Assembly: GCF_009833965.1 (NCBI RefSeq)
Contig: NZ_CP047165.1
Span: forward strand, 186,001 to 250,000
Origin: Pelistega ratti
Lineage (GTDB): Bacteria; Pseudomonadota; Gammaproteobacteria; Burkholderiales; Burkholderiaceae_B
Direction: 5' to 3'
DNA length: 64,000 nucleotides
Part shown: positions 32,977 to 41,842 of the stretch, piece after piece
Numbering within the stretch: position 1 is the stretch's first letter
How the letters are laid out: every line of letters begins with the position of its first letter
Program-made: the position numbers and the translations under genes
Notes under the pieces: model-generated
Databases searched by the model: none
Told to the model about the DNA's origin: nothing
The model's input: the letters and a program-made list of their open reading frames with translations, nothing else

Positions 32977-34845
32977 ATGTCAGAACAAACCGCCAGTGTT
33001 GCTCAATTAGAAAAATATACCGCTACAAAATCATATGAAGAAGCGTGCCAAGCACTACTTGCTATATTAAGACAATTAGATAGTAATTTTGGTCAGATAA
33101 CAGCGATTGAATGTGATTTTCCTCCTCAGTTAGTCGAAGATAAAGATAAATTAGTCCATTTTTCTACAAGGGTAGCTAATTGTATAACAGATTTATTTTC
33201 AGATAAAAACTTAAAAATTTCTGAATCAGGGGCATTGCAATTTTTTACCTATCAGCGATGGTTATCGTTGATTTTTGCAAGTTCACCTTTTGTGAATGCC
33301 GATCATATTTTACAGGTGTATAACCTGAGTACCAATAAAGAAAGCGGTGAATTTATTTTAGAAAGTAATAATGATAGTTTAATAAAGTTCTGTATTCTTT
33401 ATTTGATGGAATCCAATATTAATATTAATTTGGATTACTTATGGAATCTTAACCCAACATTATGTGCTTCATTATGTTTTGGCTTACAATCAGCCCGTTT
33501 TATTGGTACAAAGGTCGCTTTTAATAAAAGGGGAACAATTCTTCAGTGGTTCCCTGAAAAGTTAGCAACATTAGAAGGGCTTAATGATATACCAGCAAAT
33601 ATATCACATGATGTTTATATGCATTGTAGTTATGATATTGCGACTAATAAACATTGGGTTAAGAAATCATTAAACCAAGTTATTCGCCGTTATTTATTAA
33701 GTTTAGGCTGGCAAGATAGAGAAATTAGATCTATCAATCGAACACGTTATGGTAAACCTGTGATGATGGTTTTGCTTGAGCATTTTAATTCAGCCCACTC
33801 TATTTATCGTACGCATTCTACCTCAATGATTGCTGCTAGAGAGCATTTTTACTTGATCGGTTTAGGCTCTTCGGCGGTAGATGAAGCAGGAAGACAAGTT
33901 TTTGATGCATTTTATGAGTTAAACGAAACCAGCGTGATGGGGAAACTTGAAACGCTTAAAAAAGTTGCTCAAGAGCATGATGCCAGTGTCTTTTATATGC
34001 CAAGTATTGGTATGGATTTGACGACTATTTTTGCGAGCAATACACGTCTAGCGCCTATTCAAGTGATTGCATTAGGACATCCTGCGACAACCCATTCTGA
34101 CTTTATTGAATATGTAATCGTAGAAGATGATTATGTCGGTAGTGAAGAGTGTTTTAGTGAGACTTTATTACGATTACCAAAAGATGCTTTACCTTATGTC
34201 CCATCTTCTCTTGTACCTGAGCAAGTAAACTATATGTTAAGAGAAAATCCAGAAGTAGTACATATTGGTATTGCCTCAACAACGATGAAATTAAATCCTT
34301 ATTTCTTAGAGGCGTGTCAGGCGATTAGAGATAGAGCAAAGGTTAAAGTGCATTTTCATTTTGCCTTAGGGCAGTGTATCGGTATTGTCTATCCTTATGT
34401 AGAGCGATTTATCCGTTCATATCTAGGTAATTCTGCTTCTGTTAATGCCCATCTTCCTTATCAACAGTATCTACAAGTATTACATCAGTGTGATATGATG
34501 ATTAATCCTTTCCCTTTTGGCAATACGAATGGGATTATTGATATGGTAACGCTAGGGCTAGTTGGGATATGTAAGACAGGCCCAGAAGTGCATGAACATA
34601 TTGATGAGGGATTATTTAAGCGTTTAGGTTTACCTGATTGGTTGATAGCGAATACTGTTGATGATTATATTGAAAAAGCTATCCGTTTAGCTGAAAACCA
34701 TGAGGAGCGTCTTGCCTTACGCCGACAAATTATTAATAATAATGGTTTACAAACGCTTTTCTCAGGTAATCCAAAGCCTATGGGTGAGGTATTACTGAAA
34801 AAAGTGCAAGAATGGGAAGTGGCTCATTCTTCGATTACAAATTAG
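32977..34845 (+). CDS. ngt: HMW1C-type cytoplasmic protein N-glycosyltransferase
   Basis: HMW1C/NGT enzymes (GT41 family) transfer glucose, and in some cases galactose, from UDP-sugar directly to asparagines in N-X-S/T sequons. They act in the cytoplasm, usually on adhesins. The 622-residue protein matches the Actinobacillus/Haemophilus form along its length, including LDSNFG, YQRWLSLIFASSPFVNADH, HDVYMHCSYD, HSIYRTHSTSMIAAREHFYL, MPSIGMDLTTIFASNTRLAP, and IASTTMKLNPYF with the UDP-contacting lysine (residue 438). PFPFGNTNGIIDMVTLGLVG follows at about 511-530. One loop differs: FALGQ-C467-I468-GIVYPY, where I recall Ser-Asn in the Actinobacillus enzyme. No adhesin, two-partner secretion gene or second glucosyltransferase is adjacent. 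Codon use resembles the neighbours. Confidence 0.93.
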   Translation: MSEQTASVAQLEKYTATKSYEEACQALLAILRQLDSNFGQITAIECDFPPQLVEDKDKLVHFSTRVANCITDLFSDKNLKISESGALQFFTYQRWLSLIFASSPFVNADHILQVYNLSTNKESGEFILESNNDSLIKFCILYLMESNININLDYLWNLNPTLCASLCFGLQSARFIGTKVAFNKRGTILQWFPEKLATLEGLNDIPANISHDVYMHCSYDIATNKHWVKKSLNQVIRRYLLSLGWQDREIRSINRTRYGKPVMMVLLEHFNSAHSIYRTHSTSMIAAREHFYLIGLGSSAVDEAGRQVFDAFYELNETSVMGKLETLKKVAQEHDASVFYMPSIGMDLTTIFASNTRLAPIQVIALGHPATTHSDFIEYVIVEDDYVGSEECFSETLLRLPKDALPYVPSSLVPEQVNYMLRENPEVVHIGIASTTMKLNPYFLEACQAIRDRAKVKVHFHFALGQCIGIVYPYVERFIRSYLGNSASVNAHLPYQQYLQVLHQCDMMINPFPFGNTNGIIDMVTLGLVGICKTGPEVHEHIDEGLFKRLGLPDWLIANTVDDYIEKAIRLAENHEERLALRRQIINNNGLQTLFSGNPKPMGEVLLKKVQEWEVAHSSITN

Positions 34846-35201
34846 TTAATATATAAAAATGAATGATTAAACCAAAATGATTTAAAAATAATTAAATTGT
34901 TTTGTGTATAAAGCATAAAAGGCTATCTTAATGGGTAGCCCTTTTGTTTGAATAAAAATAGTAGGGGAGTTATTTATCAGTAAGAGGGGAAAAAAGCGTT
35001 GAATATGAGGGTTAAAGCAATAGATCTAGAATAGAAATTTTATATATTAATTCTTTTTATTATTGTGAATACTTAGTATTATTCAGTATATTTATTTTAA
35101 ATTAATATTATATTTACTTATTAAAATTCCCTATAGATAACCCCCTATAATCATAAATACAGGGGGTAGCAGATACTCTCCATAAGTTAAAAATTTAATA
35201 A
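34846..35201. other. Intergenic region with two hairpins after the glycosyltransferase
   Basis: A bulged stem AAAAGGCTATC (34917-34927) with GGTAGCCCTTTT (34934-34945) is the likely glycosyltransferase terminator. ACCCCCT (35140-35146) with AGGGGGT (35161-35167) may end the convergent LysE-type gene. No gene was seen between them. Confidence 0.6.
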
Positions 35202-35849
35202 TTATGATTGGATACTCGGTAAGGGTTGTAGCCCTAATAAAATAGCAAAATAGACCAGTAAAACACCTGAAATAGCAATCGTTACTCGACTAAGATTTCC
35301 ACTTCCTTTATTTAGCGTAAATTTATTGACAAAAAAGGTCATTACCGTAAACCATATTGCTATGGTGAGTACATGTATGCTAATCAGTATAGTACCGCTA
35401 AGATAATAATGAGGACTATTAAAATTAATAAACTGAGGAAAGGCAGCGATATAAAATGTAGAGACTTTAGGATTGAGTATCTGTGTAATAAAGCCAGCAG
35501 AGAAATTTTTAATAACAGATAGTTTTTTTACTTTAGCAATAGTGGGTGCTTTTTTAGAAAAAAACCAAGCCTGCCAAATAAATTTAGCCCCTAAATAAAA
35601 CAGATAAAGTGCGCCTAATATCTTGATAGTATTAAATAGAATGGGAGATTTTAAGACAATCAGAGAAATCCCAAATAAGGATAAGAAGCCATGACAATAA
35701 GTTGCTATGACTAGCCCTAGGATTTTGAGTAAAGCATCATTTTTACCTGCACTACTAGCGGTGCTAAAGATAAGAAATGTATTAGGTCCGGGTGATATAA
35801 CTAATACTAAACACAGTAAGATATAAGGGATAAGATTGTCTATTAGCAT
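35202..35849 (-). CDS. LysE-family amino-acid exporter
   Basis: LysE/RhtB-family inner-membrane exporters remove lysine, threonine, homoserine or other small amino acids from the cytoplasm. The 215-residue protein, started at 35849 (MLIDNLIPYI) with a GGAAAA site upstream, has six likely membrane segments. The family signature ISPGPNTFLIFSTASSAGKNDAL lies near the N-terminus. GAKFIWQAW follows TM3, and KNFSAGFITQILNPKVSTFYIAAFPQF is the conserved mid-section. The substrate cannot be told from sequence. It stands alone and faces the glycosyltransferase. Confidence 0.88.
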   Translation of the reverse strand: MLIDNLIPYILLCLVLVISPGPNTFLIFSTASSAGKNDALLKILGLVIATYCHGFLSLFGISLIVLKSPILFNTIKILGALYLFYLGAKFIWQAWFFSKKAPTIAKVKKLSVIKNFSAGFITQILNPKVSTFYIAAFPQFINFNSPHYYLSGTILISIHVLTIAIWFTVMTFFVNKFTLNKGSGNLSRVTIAISGVLLVYFAILLGLQPLPSIQS

Positions 35850-36282
35850 TTTATTTTCCGAATGATCTTTATAAATAAGATAGATTTTCCTAATAAACCC
35901 AGATGATATGTGTATCAATCGTTCCTTGGCAGACTTGAAAAACGTTGTTGTCTATCTATTTTTGCCCTTTAACAATAGTGGGTAGATGGCTTAACATACA
36001 ATAAATTTCTGAATTATCTAGGATAGGAATCTAAATGATTTAAAACAGTGATTTATACTATTTTATAGAAAATAGTTAATAAATATTATATTTTATTGCA
36101 TTTATTCATAATTTTAATTTTTATATAAAAATAAGTATAAAAACTAGGATAAAAACCTCTCAATAATGCTTTTATTCCTTTCTTTTTTGCCACATACTAA
36201 GGGAAATTTTTGGCTGATATTTTACTTTCTATACGCTACTCGTTATTAGAGAAAAGATTTTGCATTTATTAGTAGGGGGGAT
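35850..36282. other. Divergent non-coding region between the LysE-type gene and comM
   Basis: About 430 AT-rich bases. I see no gene, and no operator pattern that I would support beyond the ordinary promoters expected for the two divergent genes. Confidence 0.5.
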
Positions 36283-37794
36283 ATGAGTTTATCGGTTGTA
36301 AGGAGTTGTGCTTTGATGGGTTTACAAGCCCCTGTCGTTGATGTGGAAGTACATATGGCATCAGGGCTTCCTGCTTTTAATATTGTTGGTTTACCTGATA
36401 TGGGTGTCAAGGAGAGTAAGGAGAGGGTGCGTTCGGCGATTGATTTTTGTGGTTGGGATTTTCCTGCAGGGCGATTTACGGTTAATTTAGCCCCCACTGC
36501 TTTACCGAAAGAGTCAGGACGATTTGATTTACCTATTGCGTTGGGTGTGTTGTTGGTAACAGGACAATTAATTCTATCGCCTGAATATGAGGCACAATTT
36601 TCCCATCTTTATTTTGTGGGGGAGTTATCGCTAACAGGAGCATTAATTTCAGTGCAAGCCCCTTTGATTATTGCTTTATCAATTTATAGACAAGATCCAC
36701 AAGCCATTTTAATCCTCCCTAAAGAAGATGCTAATGTAGCCGCTAGGATTGAGGGACTAACGGTTATTGGTGTAGAAACGTTAGATGAGGTAATGTGTTT
36801 GCTCAATGGTCAGATGCGTATTGAGGCAAGCCATTACCAAGAGGAGGAAACAGTTGCGGCTGAAGCAGGTTTGTGCTTATCGGATATAAGAGGGCAGGCT
36901 TATGCTTGTCAAGTACTTGAAATTGTAGCCAGTGGAGGGCATGGTTTATTACTCTCTGGCTCTCCGGGAGTCGGTAAAAGTATGCTTGCACACCGTCTGC
37001 CAACCTTATTACCTCCGTTAAATAAACAACAGCAGTTAGATGTGATTGCGATTTATAGTTTATCGCGTACAGCAAATATGCCTATACTTCAAACAGCCCC
37101 TTTTCGTGCGCCACATCATTCTGCCTCAATGGTATCGTTAGTGGGAGGCGGGGCAAATGCAAGTCCAGGTGAGATTAGTCTTGCACATCATGGGGTGCTT
37201 TTTTTAGATGAACTCCCTGAATTTGATCGCCGTGCTTTAGAGGCATTAAGAGAACCTTTAGAAACAGGAGAAATCCATATTTCTCGTGCGAGAAAAAGCC
37301 AGACTTATCCTGCTCGTTTTCAATTGATTGCCGCCTATAACCCTTGCCCTTGTGGTTATCTAGGACATCCCACAAAATTATGTAAATGTACCCCTGATAA
37401 GATTACACGCTACCAGAATAAATTATCAGGCCCATTGTTAGATCGTATTGATGTGCATCTTCATCTCCATGCCATCGGAAAAGAGTGGTTAAATGCAGAA
37501 AAAGCAGAGCGATCGGATATTGTTAGAGAGCGAGTAATAGCGTGTCGAGAAAGACAATATAAAAGGCAGGGGGTACTTAATGCCTATCTGACCGATGCTC
37601 AACTATCCGAATATTGTGGACTACATCAAGAAACCCAACAAATCTTATCAAAAGCTATGCATCAGTTTTCTTGGTCTGCACGTGTGAGTCAGCGAGTTCT
37701 TAAAGTTGCTCGAACGATTGCGGATATGCAATTACATGACACCATACAGGTGAGTGATTTATCTCAAGCGATTATGTGTCGTAGTGAACATTAG
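36283..37794 (+). CDS. comM: YifB/ComM family AAA+ ATPase (Mg-chelatase-like)
   Basis: ComM is a hexameric helicase that promotes branch migration of incoming DNA during natural transformation; many non-competent species also carry it. The 503-residue protein starts MSLSVVRSCALMGL after a strong AGGGGGG site. The N-terminal LonC-like domain has GLPAFNIVGLPDMGVKESKERV and SGRFDLPIALG. The AAA+ core has Walker A GSPGVGKS (226-233), Walker B VLFLDELPEF and RAPHHSAS. The family tail is YNPCPCGYLGH, with its cysteine cluster. Its presence is compatible with DNA uptake, but no competence-pilus gene is in the window. Confidence 0.94.
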   Translation: MSLSVVRSCALMGLQAPVVDVEVHMASGLPAFNIVGLPDMGVKESKERVRSAIDFCGWDFPAGRFTVNLAPTALPKESGRFDLPIALGVLLVTGQLILSPEYEAQFSHLYFVGELSLTGALISVQAPLIIALSIYRQDPQAILILPKEDANVAARIEGLTVIGVETLDEVMCLLNGQMRIEASHYQEEETVAAEAGLCLSDIRGQAYACQVLEIVASGGHGLLLSGSPGVGKSMLAHRLPTLLPPLNKQQQLDVIAIYSLSRTANMPILQTAPFRAPHHSASMVSLVGGGANASPGEISLAHHGVLFLDELPEFDRRALEALREPLETGEIHISRARKSQTYPARFQLIAAYNPCPCGYLGHPTKLCKCTPDKITRYQNKLSGPLLDRIDVHLHLHAIGKEWLNAEKAERSDIVRERVIACRERQYKRQGVLNAYLTDAQLSEYCGLHQETQQILSKAMHQFSWSARVSQRVLKVARTIADMQLHDTIQVSDLSQAIMCRSEH

Positions 37795-38022
37795 TGTTTG
37801 TGGATATTTGTATGATATTGGTGCATTATTCTGATAAAAATAGTGCAAAAAAAATTAAAAACCGCTAAACTATGCTTTTGTTATAAGCATTACTCAATTT
37901 ATTCACAGGGAGTAGTAATGGCTTGTACCATTTAAAGCGAATGAAAAATTTTGCCTAATGTAATAGGTGTAATGAAATCGCTTTTAATGAAAATTGATGC
38001 ATACATTTTAGGAGAAATCAAG

Positions 38023-39438
38023 ATGGCAAAAAGTGTTAATGATGTATTACACTTAATGAGTGAACATGAAATTAAGTTTGTTGACTTTCGGTTTACCGAT
38101 ACGCTAGGTCAAGAGCATCATATCACAGTCCCAGCACATCAAGTTGATGAAGATAAATTTGAATCGGGCCAGCCATTTGATGGTTCTTCAATGATAGGTT
38201 GGAAAGGTATTGAAGCATCAGATATGCTATTAATTCCTGATCCTGACACGGTACGCATGGATCCTTTCCGTGAAGAGCCAACATTGATTTTAACGTGTGA
38301 TGTGGTAGAACCTACTGATCTAAAAGGTTATGATCGAGATCCTCGTTCATTAGCACGTCGTGCAGAAGCTTATTTAAAAGCAACAGGTATTGGTGATACG
38401 GCTTATTTTGGCCCAGAACCAGAGTTCTTCGTTTTTGATGGTATCTCATGGGGCGATGATATGTATAATCGCTTTGTTAAGATCCATTCTGATGAAGCTG
38501 CTTATGCTAGTGCACTTGATAATGAGGGGCGTAATCATGGTCATCGTAACCGTGTGAAAGGGGGGTATGTTCCTGTATCACCTATTGATTCATTTAGTGA
38601 TATGCGTGCAGAAATGTGTCTTGTCATGGAGCAACAAGGCGTACCTGTAGAAATCCATCATCACGAAGTAGGCAACGCAGGTCAATTAGAAATTGGTACA
38701 CAATTCAGTACATTAGTAAAACGTGCTGACTGGAACCAAATTATGAAATACACCATTCACAATGTTGCTCATATGTATGGTAAAACAGCAACGTTTATGC
38801 CTAAACCAATAGTAGGTGATAATGGCTCTGGTATGCACGTTCACCAATCTATTTGGAAAGATGGTCAAAACTTATTTGCTGGTAATGGTTATGCAGGACT
38901 GTCTGAATTAGCCCTTTATTATATTGGGGGGATTATTAAACATGCACGTGCCTTAAATGCGATTACGAATCCGGGTACTAACTCATACAAGCGTTTAGTA
39001 CCGCATTTTGAAGCACCGGTGAAGTTAGCCTATTCTGCAAGAAACCGTTCTGCTTCTATTCGTATTCCTTATTCAAGTAGTCCTAAAGGTCGCCGTATTG
39101 AGGCACGTTTCCCTGATCCATTGGCTAATCCGTATCTAGCATTCTCTGCTTTATTAATGGCAGGTTTAGATGGTATTCAAAACAAAATTCACCCAGGTGA
39201 TCCAGCTGATAAGAATCTATATGACTTACCGCCAGAAGAGGATAAAAAAGTCCCAACAGTAGCGGTTTCTCTTGAGCAAGCATTAGAAGCCTTGGATGCG
39301 GATAGAGAGTTCCTCACTCGTGGAGGGGTGTTTAGTCATGATATGATTGATGCTTATCTTGCTGTAAAAGAACAAGAGGTGAATCGTTTACGTATGACAA
39401 CACATCCTGTTGAGTTTGATCTATATTATTCACTGTAA
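38023..39438 (+). CDS. glnA: Glutamine synthetase, type I
   Basis: GlnA condenses glutamate with ammonia at the cost of ATP. The start is ATG at 38023 ([12 protein letters not shown]; 471 residues), seven bases after TAGGAG; 24 open codons upstream have no family match. Signatures are [38 protein letters not shown] (ATP-binding region), [10 protein letters not shown] and [19 protein letters not shown] contains the tyrosine adenylylated by GlnE, typical of the GSI-beta type. Two GTGCA half sites (37821-37825, 37843-37847) lie upstream two helical turns apart and could be NtrC-like, but they are direct rather than inverted. Confidence 0.96.
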   Translation: MAKSVNDVLHLMSEHEIKFVDFRFTDTLGQEHHITVPAHQVDEDKFESGQPFDGSSMIGWKGIEASDMLLIPDPDTVRMDPFREEPTLILTCDVVEPTDLKGYDRDPRSLARRAEAYLKATGIGDTAYFGPEPEFFVFDGISWGDDMYNRFVKIHSDEAAYASALDNEGRNHGHRNRVKGGYVPVSPIDSFSDMRAEMCLVMEQQGVPVEIHHHEVGNAGQLEIGTQFSTLVKRADWNQIMKYTIHNVAHMYGKTATFMPKPIVGDNGSGMHVHQSIWKDGQNLFAGNGYAGLSELALYYIGGIIKHARALNAITNPGTNSYKRLVPHFEAPVKLAYSARNRSASIRIPYSSSPKGRRIEARFPDPLANPYLAFSALLMAGLDGIQNKIHPGDPADKNLYDLPPEEDKKVPTVAVSLEQALEALDADREFLTRGGVFSHDMIDAYLAVKEQEVNRLRMTTHPVEFDLYYSL

Positions 39439-39514
39439 TTTATTTTAAGCATAAACTTTTTAGCTATATCTAAGTTTCTTGCAAAAAATAAATGTAACCC
39501 TTTAGCTAGTTACG

Positions 39515-39555
39515 AATACCCTTATATTGTTACAGCAATATAAGGGTAAATTTAT
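39515..39555 (+). terminator. Terminator of glnA
   Basis: Perfect 13-bp stem TACCCTTATATTG (39517-39529) with CAATATAAGGGTA (39536-39548) and a six-base loop. The T run is weak. Confidence 0.72.
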
Positions 39556-39652
39556 ATCTTAGTTTTTTAGGGATTGAGTGGAAAGTAGTTGTTTGTAGTA
39601 TCACTATTTAAAATGAGATACTTTTATACTTGTAAATTTTATATGACAAATT

Positions 39653-39685
39653 AAAAGGGGCTATGATGAGTAGCCCCTTTATTTA
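39653..39685 (-). terminator. Terminator of the iron-cluster ABC exporter gene
   Basis: Stem AAAGGGGCTA (39654-39663) with TAGCCCCTTT (39671-39680). On the minus strand it is followed by TAATTT. It lies between convergent genes and could also back up glnA termination. Confidence 0.7.
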
Positions 39686-41440
39686 TTCAAGTGTCAAATA
39701 TTTATTATGAAAGGGTTGTAATGTTCCACGGTGTCCTACACTGAGGATAATCATATGAGGAAGTCGTGTTTTAATTAATTGATAGAGTAAGGCTTCTGTC
39801 GGTTCATCTAAAGCAGAACTGGTTTCATCTAAAAAGACAACATCGGGTTTGCTCAAGAGAATACGAATAAAGGCGACTCGTTGTAATTCACCCGGTGAAA
39901 GAATAACTTGCCAATCATTTTCATTATCTAAGGCATGGATATATTTCTCTAAGCGACAGTCTTTCATTGTTTGTATAAGTTCAGAGTGGTGGGGATTGAT
40001 ATTAGGATAGCAAATAGCTTCCCGAAGTGAACCTTGTGGCATATAGGGACGTTGAGGTAAAAATAAAATGACAGCATTACAAGGGCATTCGGCTTTACCT
40101 ATCGTTTCAAATGGATAAATACCTGCAATCGTTTTTAATAATGTTGTTTTTCCTTTACCTGAAGCACCTTGAATAAGTAAAGCATCACCATGTTTAAGAT
40201 AAATATTAAGATGTTGGGCAAGAATATTCCCATACTGGTCTTTAAATCCAAAATCATGTAAGGCAACATAGTTAGCACATTCAATTGGTGTATGGATTTC
40301 TGTTGTTTTAAGCTCATGTAGTTTATGAATAAAACCAGCTAAACGATTCAAACGAGCTTGATATAAGGTAAAGTCTTCGTAGAAAAGACGAAAGAATGAT
40401 AAGGCACGCATCAGGCGATTAAATGCTTGTACGGTCTGGTGCATATCGCCTAATTGAATCTGTCCCGCAAAGAAACGAGGGGCTTGTAAAATCAGGGGAA
40501 GAATCATCGCAATCTGTGTTACCCCAGTATTAAAGCCATCTAAACCAAGCATACGTTTAACAATTAACCAGCGGTTTTTAATGATTGTATTAAATCGGTC
40601 TGTAAGGTGGTTAAATTCACGAGTTTCTCCATGATAGAAAGCAATGCTCTCTGCATGATCTCGTACTCGAATAAGGGAATAACGGTAATCACCACTAAAA
40701 TGTTCTTTCTCAAAATTAAGTCTAACCAGTGGTGAACCTATCCATACTGAAATCACTGTTGCAGTAATGATAAAGAGATAGATAAAATAAACCACACCTT
40801 TAGGAATATGTAAACCAAATATGGCTAATATGCCAGATAATCCCCAAAGAATAATAGTAAATTCAATAATAGAAACAAGGGAATTAATTACACCTCTTAC
40901 CATTTCAACAGTTCCAGTGATAAATTCTCTTGCATCTTGTTCAATACGCTGATCAATATTATCGGGGAGTTCTTTTTCGTATTTGATACGGTAGTAATTT
41001 TTATGGGATAACCAGCGACTGAGCATTTCATGGTTTAGCTTTTCTAACCAACGAATTTCAAATACTTGGGTCATCAAATAATCTAAAAGATAATGGATAA
41101 TTTTAAAAATAACGAGTAGTGCATTGATAGAAGCAAAGAACCAGAAGGCATTAGCATCACCATGTTGTAATGAACTATATAAACCATTATAAAAGTAGGT
41201 ATTTAAGACACTGATGCGGACTTCTAATAGCACTAGTAGAAAAAGCACTAAAATAAGGCTAATCACTTTAAGACGATTGGACTGGTCTAAACAGGGTTTT
41301 GTGATTAGCCAGAATTTTTGTCCAAAAGTGGTTTTTCTAATGCAAAAGGCAAAAACAATAAAAATACCACTAACGGTAAGTAGGGCATATAAAAGCCATA
41401 AAGGTGTATGGTAAAGTGCTGTTTGCCAATCCGTTTTCAT
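39683..41440 (-). CDS. SbmA/BacA-like (YddA-type) fused ABC transporter
   Basis: One polypeptide carries an ABC_membrane_2 domain and an ATPase domain. Relatives move peptides, vitamin B12 or siderophores; in an iron-uptake cluster, siderophore handling is the likely task. The start is 41440 (MKTDWQTAL; 585 residues), with an AGGAATAG site upstream. The membrane part (1-350) has about six segments and the family EIRWLEKLNHEMLSRWL and NIDQRIEQDAREF motifs, as well as GSPLVRLNFEKEHFSGDYRY. The ATPase has Walker A GASGKGKTT, the signature LSPGELQRV, Walker B VVFLDETSSAL, and a C-terminal histidine in LSVGHR. It is the last gene of the exbB-exbD-tonB-receptor run, 400 bases after the receptor. 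Confidence 0.87.
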   Translation of the reverse strand: MKTDWQTALYHTPLWLLYALLTVSGIFIVFAFCIRKTTFGQKFWLITKPCLDQSNRLKVISLILVLFLLVLLEVRISVLNTYFYNGLYSSLQHGDANAFWFFASINALLVIFKIIHYLLDYLMTQVFEIRWLEKLNHEMLSRWLSHKNYYRIKYEKELPDNIDQRIEQDAREFITGTVEMVRGVINSLVSIIEFTIILWGLSGILAIFGLHIPKGVVYFIYLFIITATVISVWIGSPLVRLNFEKEHFSGDYRYSLIRVRDHAESIAFYHGETREFNHLTDRFNTIIKNRWLIVKRMLGLDGFNTGVTQIAMILPLILQAPRFFAGQIQLGDMHQTVQAFNRLMRALSFFRLFYEDFTLYQARLNRLAGFIHKLHELKTTEIHTPIECANYVALHDFGFKDQYGNILAQHLNIYLKHGDALLIQGASGKGKTTLLKTIAGIYPFETIGKAECPCNAVILFLPQRPYMPQGSLREAICYPNINPHHSELIQTMKDCRLEKYIHALDNENDWQVILSPGELQRVAFIRILLSKPDVVFLDETSSALDEPTEALLYQLIKTRLPHMIILSVGHRGTLQPFHNKYLTLE

Positions 41441-41842
41441 ATTAACTATTCCTAAAATACAGCATGGAATGTTTTGATGGGTTATGTAATAATGTTTGTA
41501 TTCAATGTGATAGTGGCTAAGATGATGTAATAGGGAAATAAGGTACAAATAAAATATGGATTTCTATATTTATTTCGTTAAATTAGGACTGAATAAAAAT
41601 CACTGCAAATAGCGTTAAGTCGTAGTTCCTCACTGTGTACGCAAAACTCGCTTAGTTAATCGCTATTTCTCCGTTCTTTTTATGGTGAATAAATTTTACG
41701 TAAATAAAACCTCAAAATAATATTTCATTCCTATACTTATTGCCATAACATGCTATATTGATAATGAATACAACAATAAGGTAGTTACCATTTATAAAAT
41801 ACCTTTTTAAAAACGATAACTACCTTAACTTGGAAAGTAGTA
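41441..41842. other. Non-coding region with receptor terminator and a repeat copy
   Basis: The stem TAAGGTAGTTA (41777-41787) with TAACTACCTTA (41817-41827) lies just after the receptor gene and may be its terminator. A copy of the dispersed intergenic repeat (41607-41668) is also here. No gene was seen. Confidence 0.65.
41607..41668. repeat. Dispersed intergenic repeat, copy A
   Basis: A 62-base unit with inverted ends AAATAGCG (41607-41614) and CGCTATTT (41661-41668), enclosing TAGTTCCTCACT (41623-41634) and GCAAAACTCGCTTAGTTAAT. Related copies occur at 48865, 56841 and 63270. Confidence 0.55.

Noticed and set aside
37815-37850. NtrC sites and a sigma-54 promoter for glnA
   Set aside because: Two GTGCA half sites exist but as direct repeats, and no TGGCAC-N5-TTGC promoter was found.
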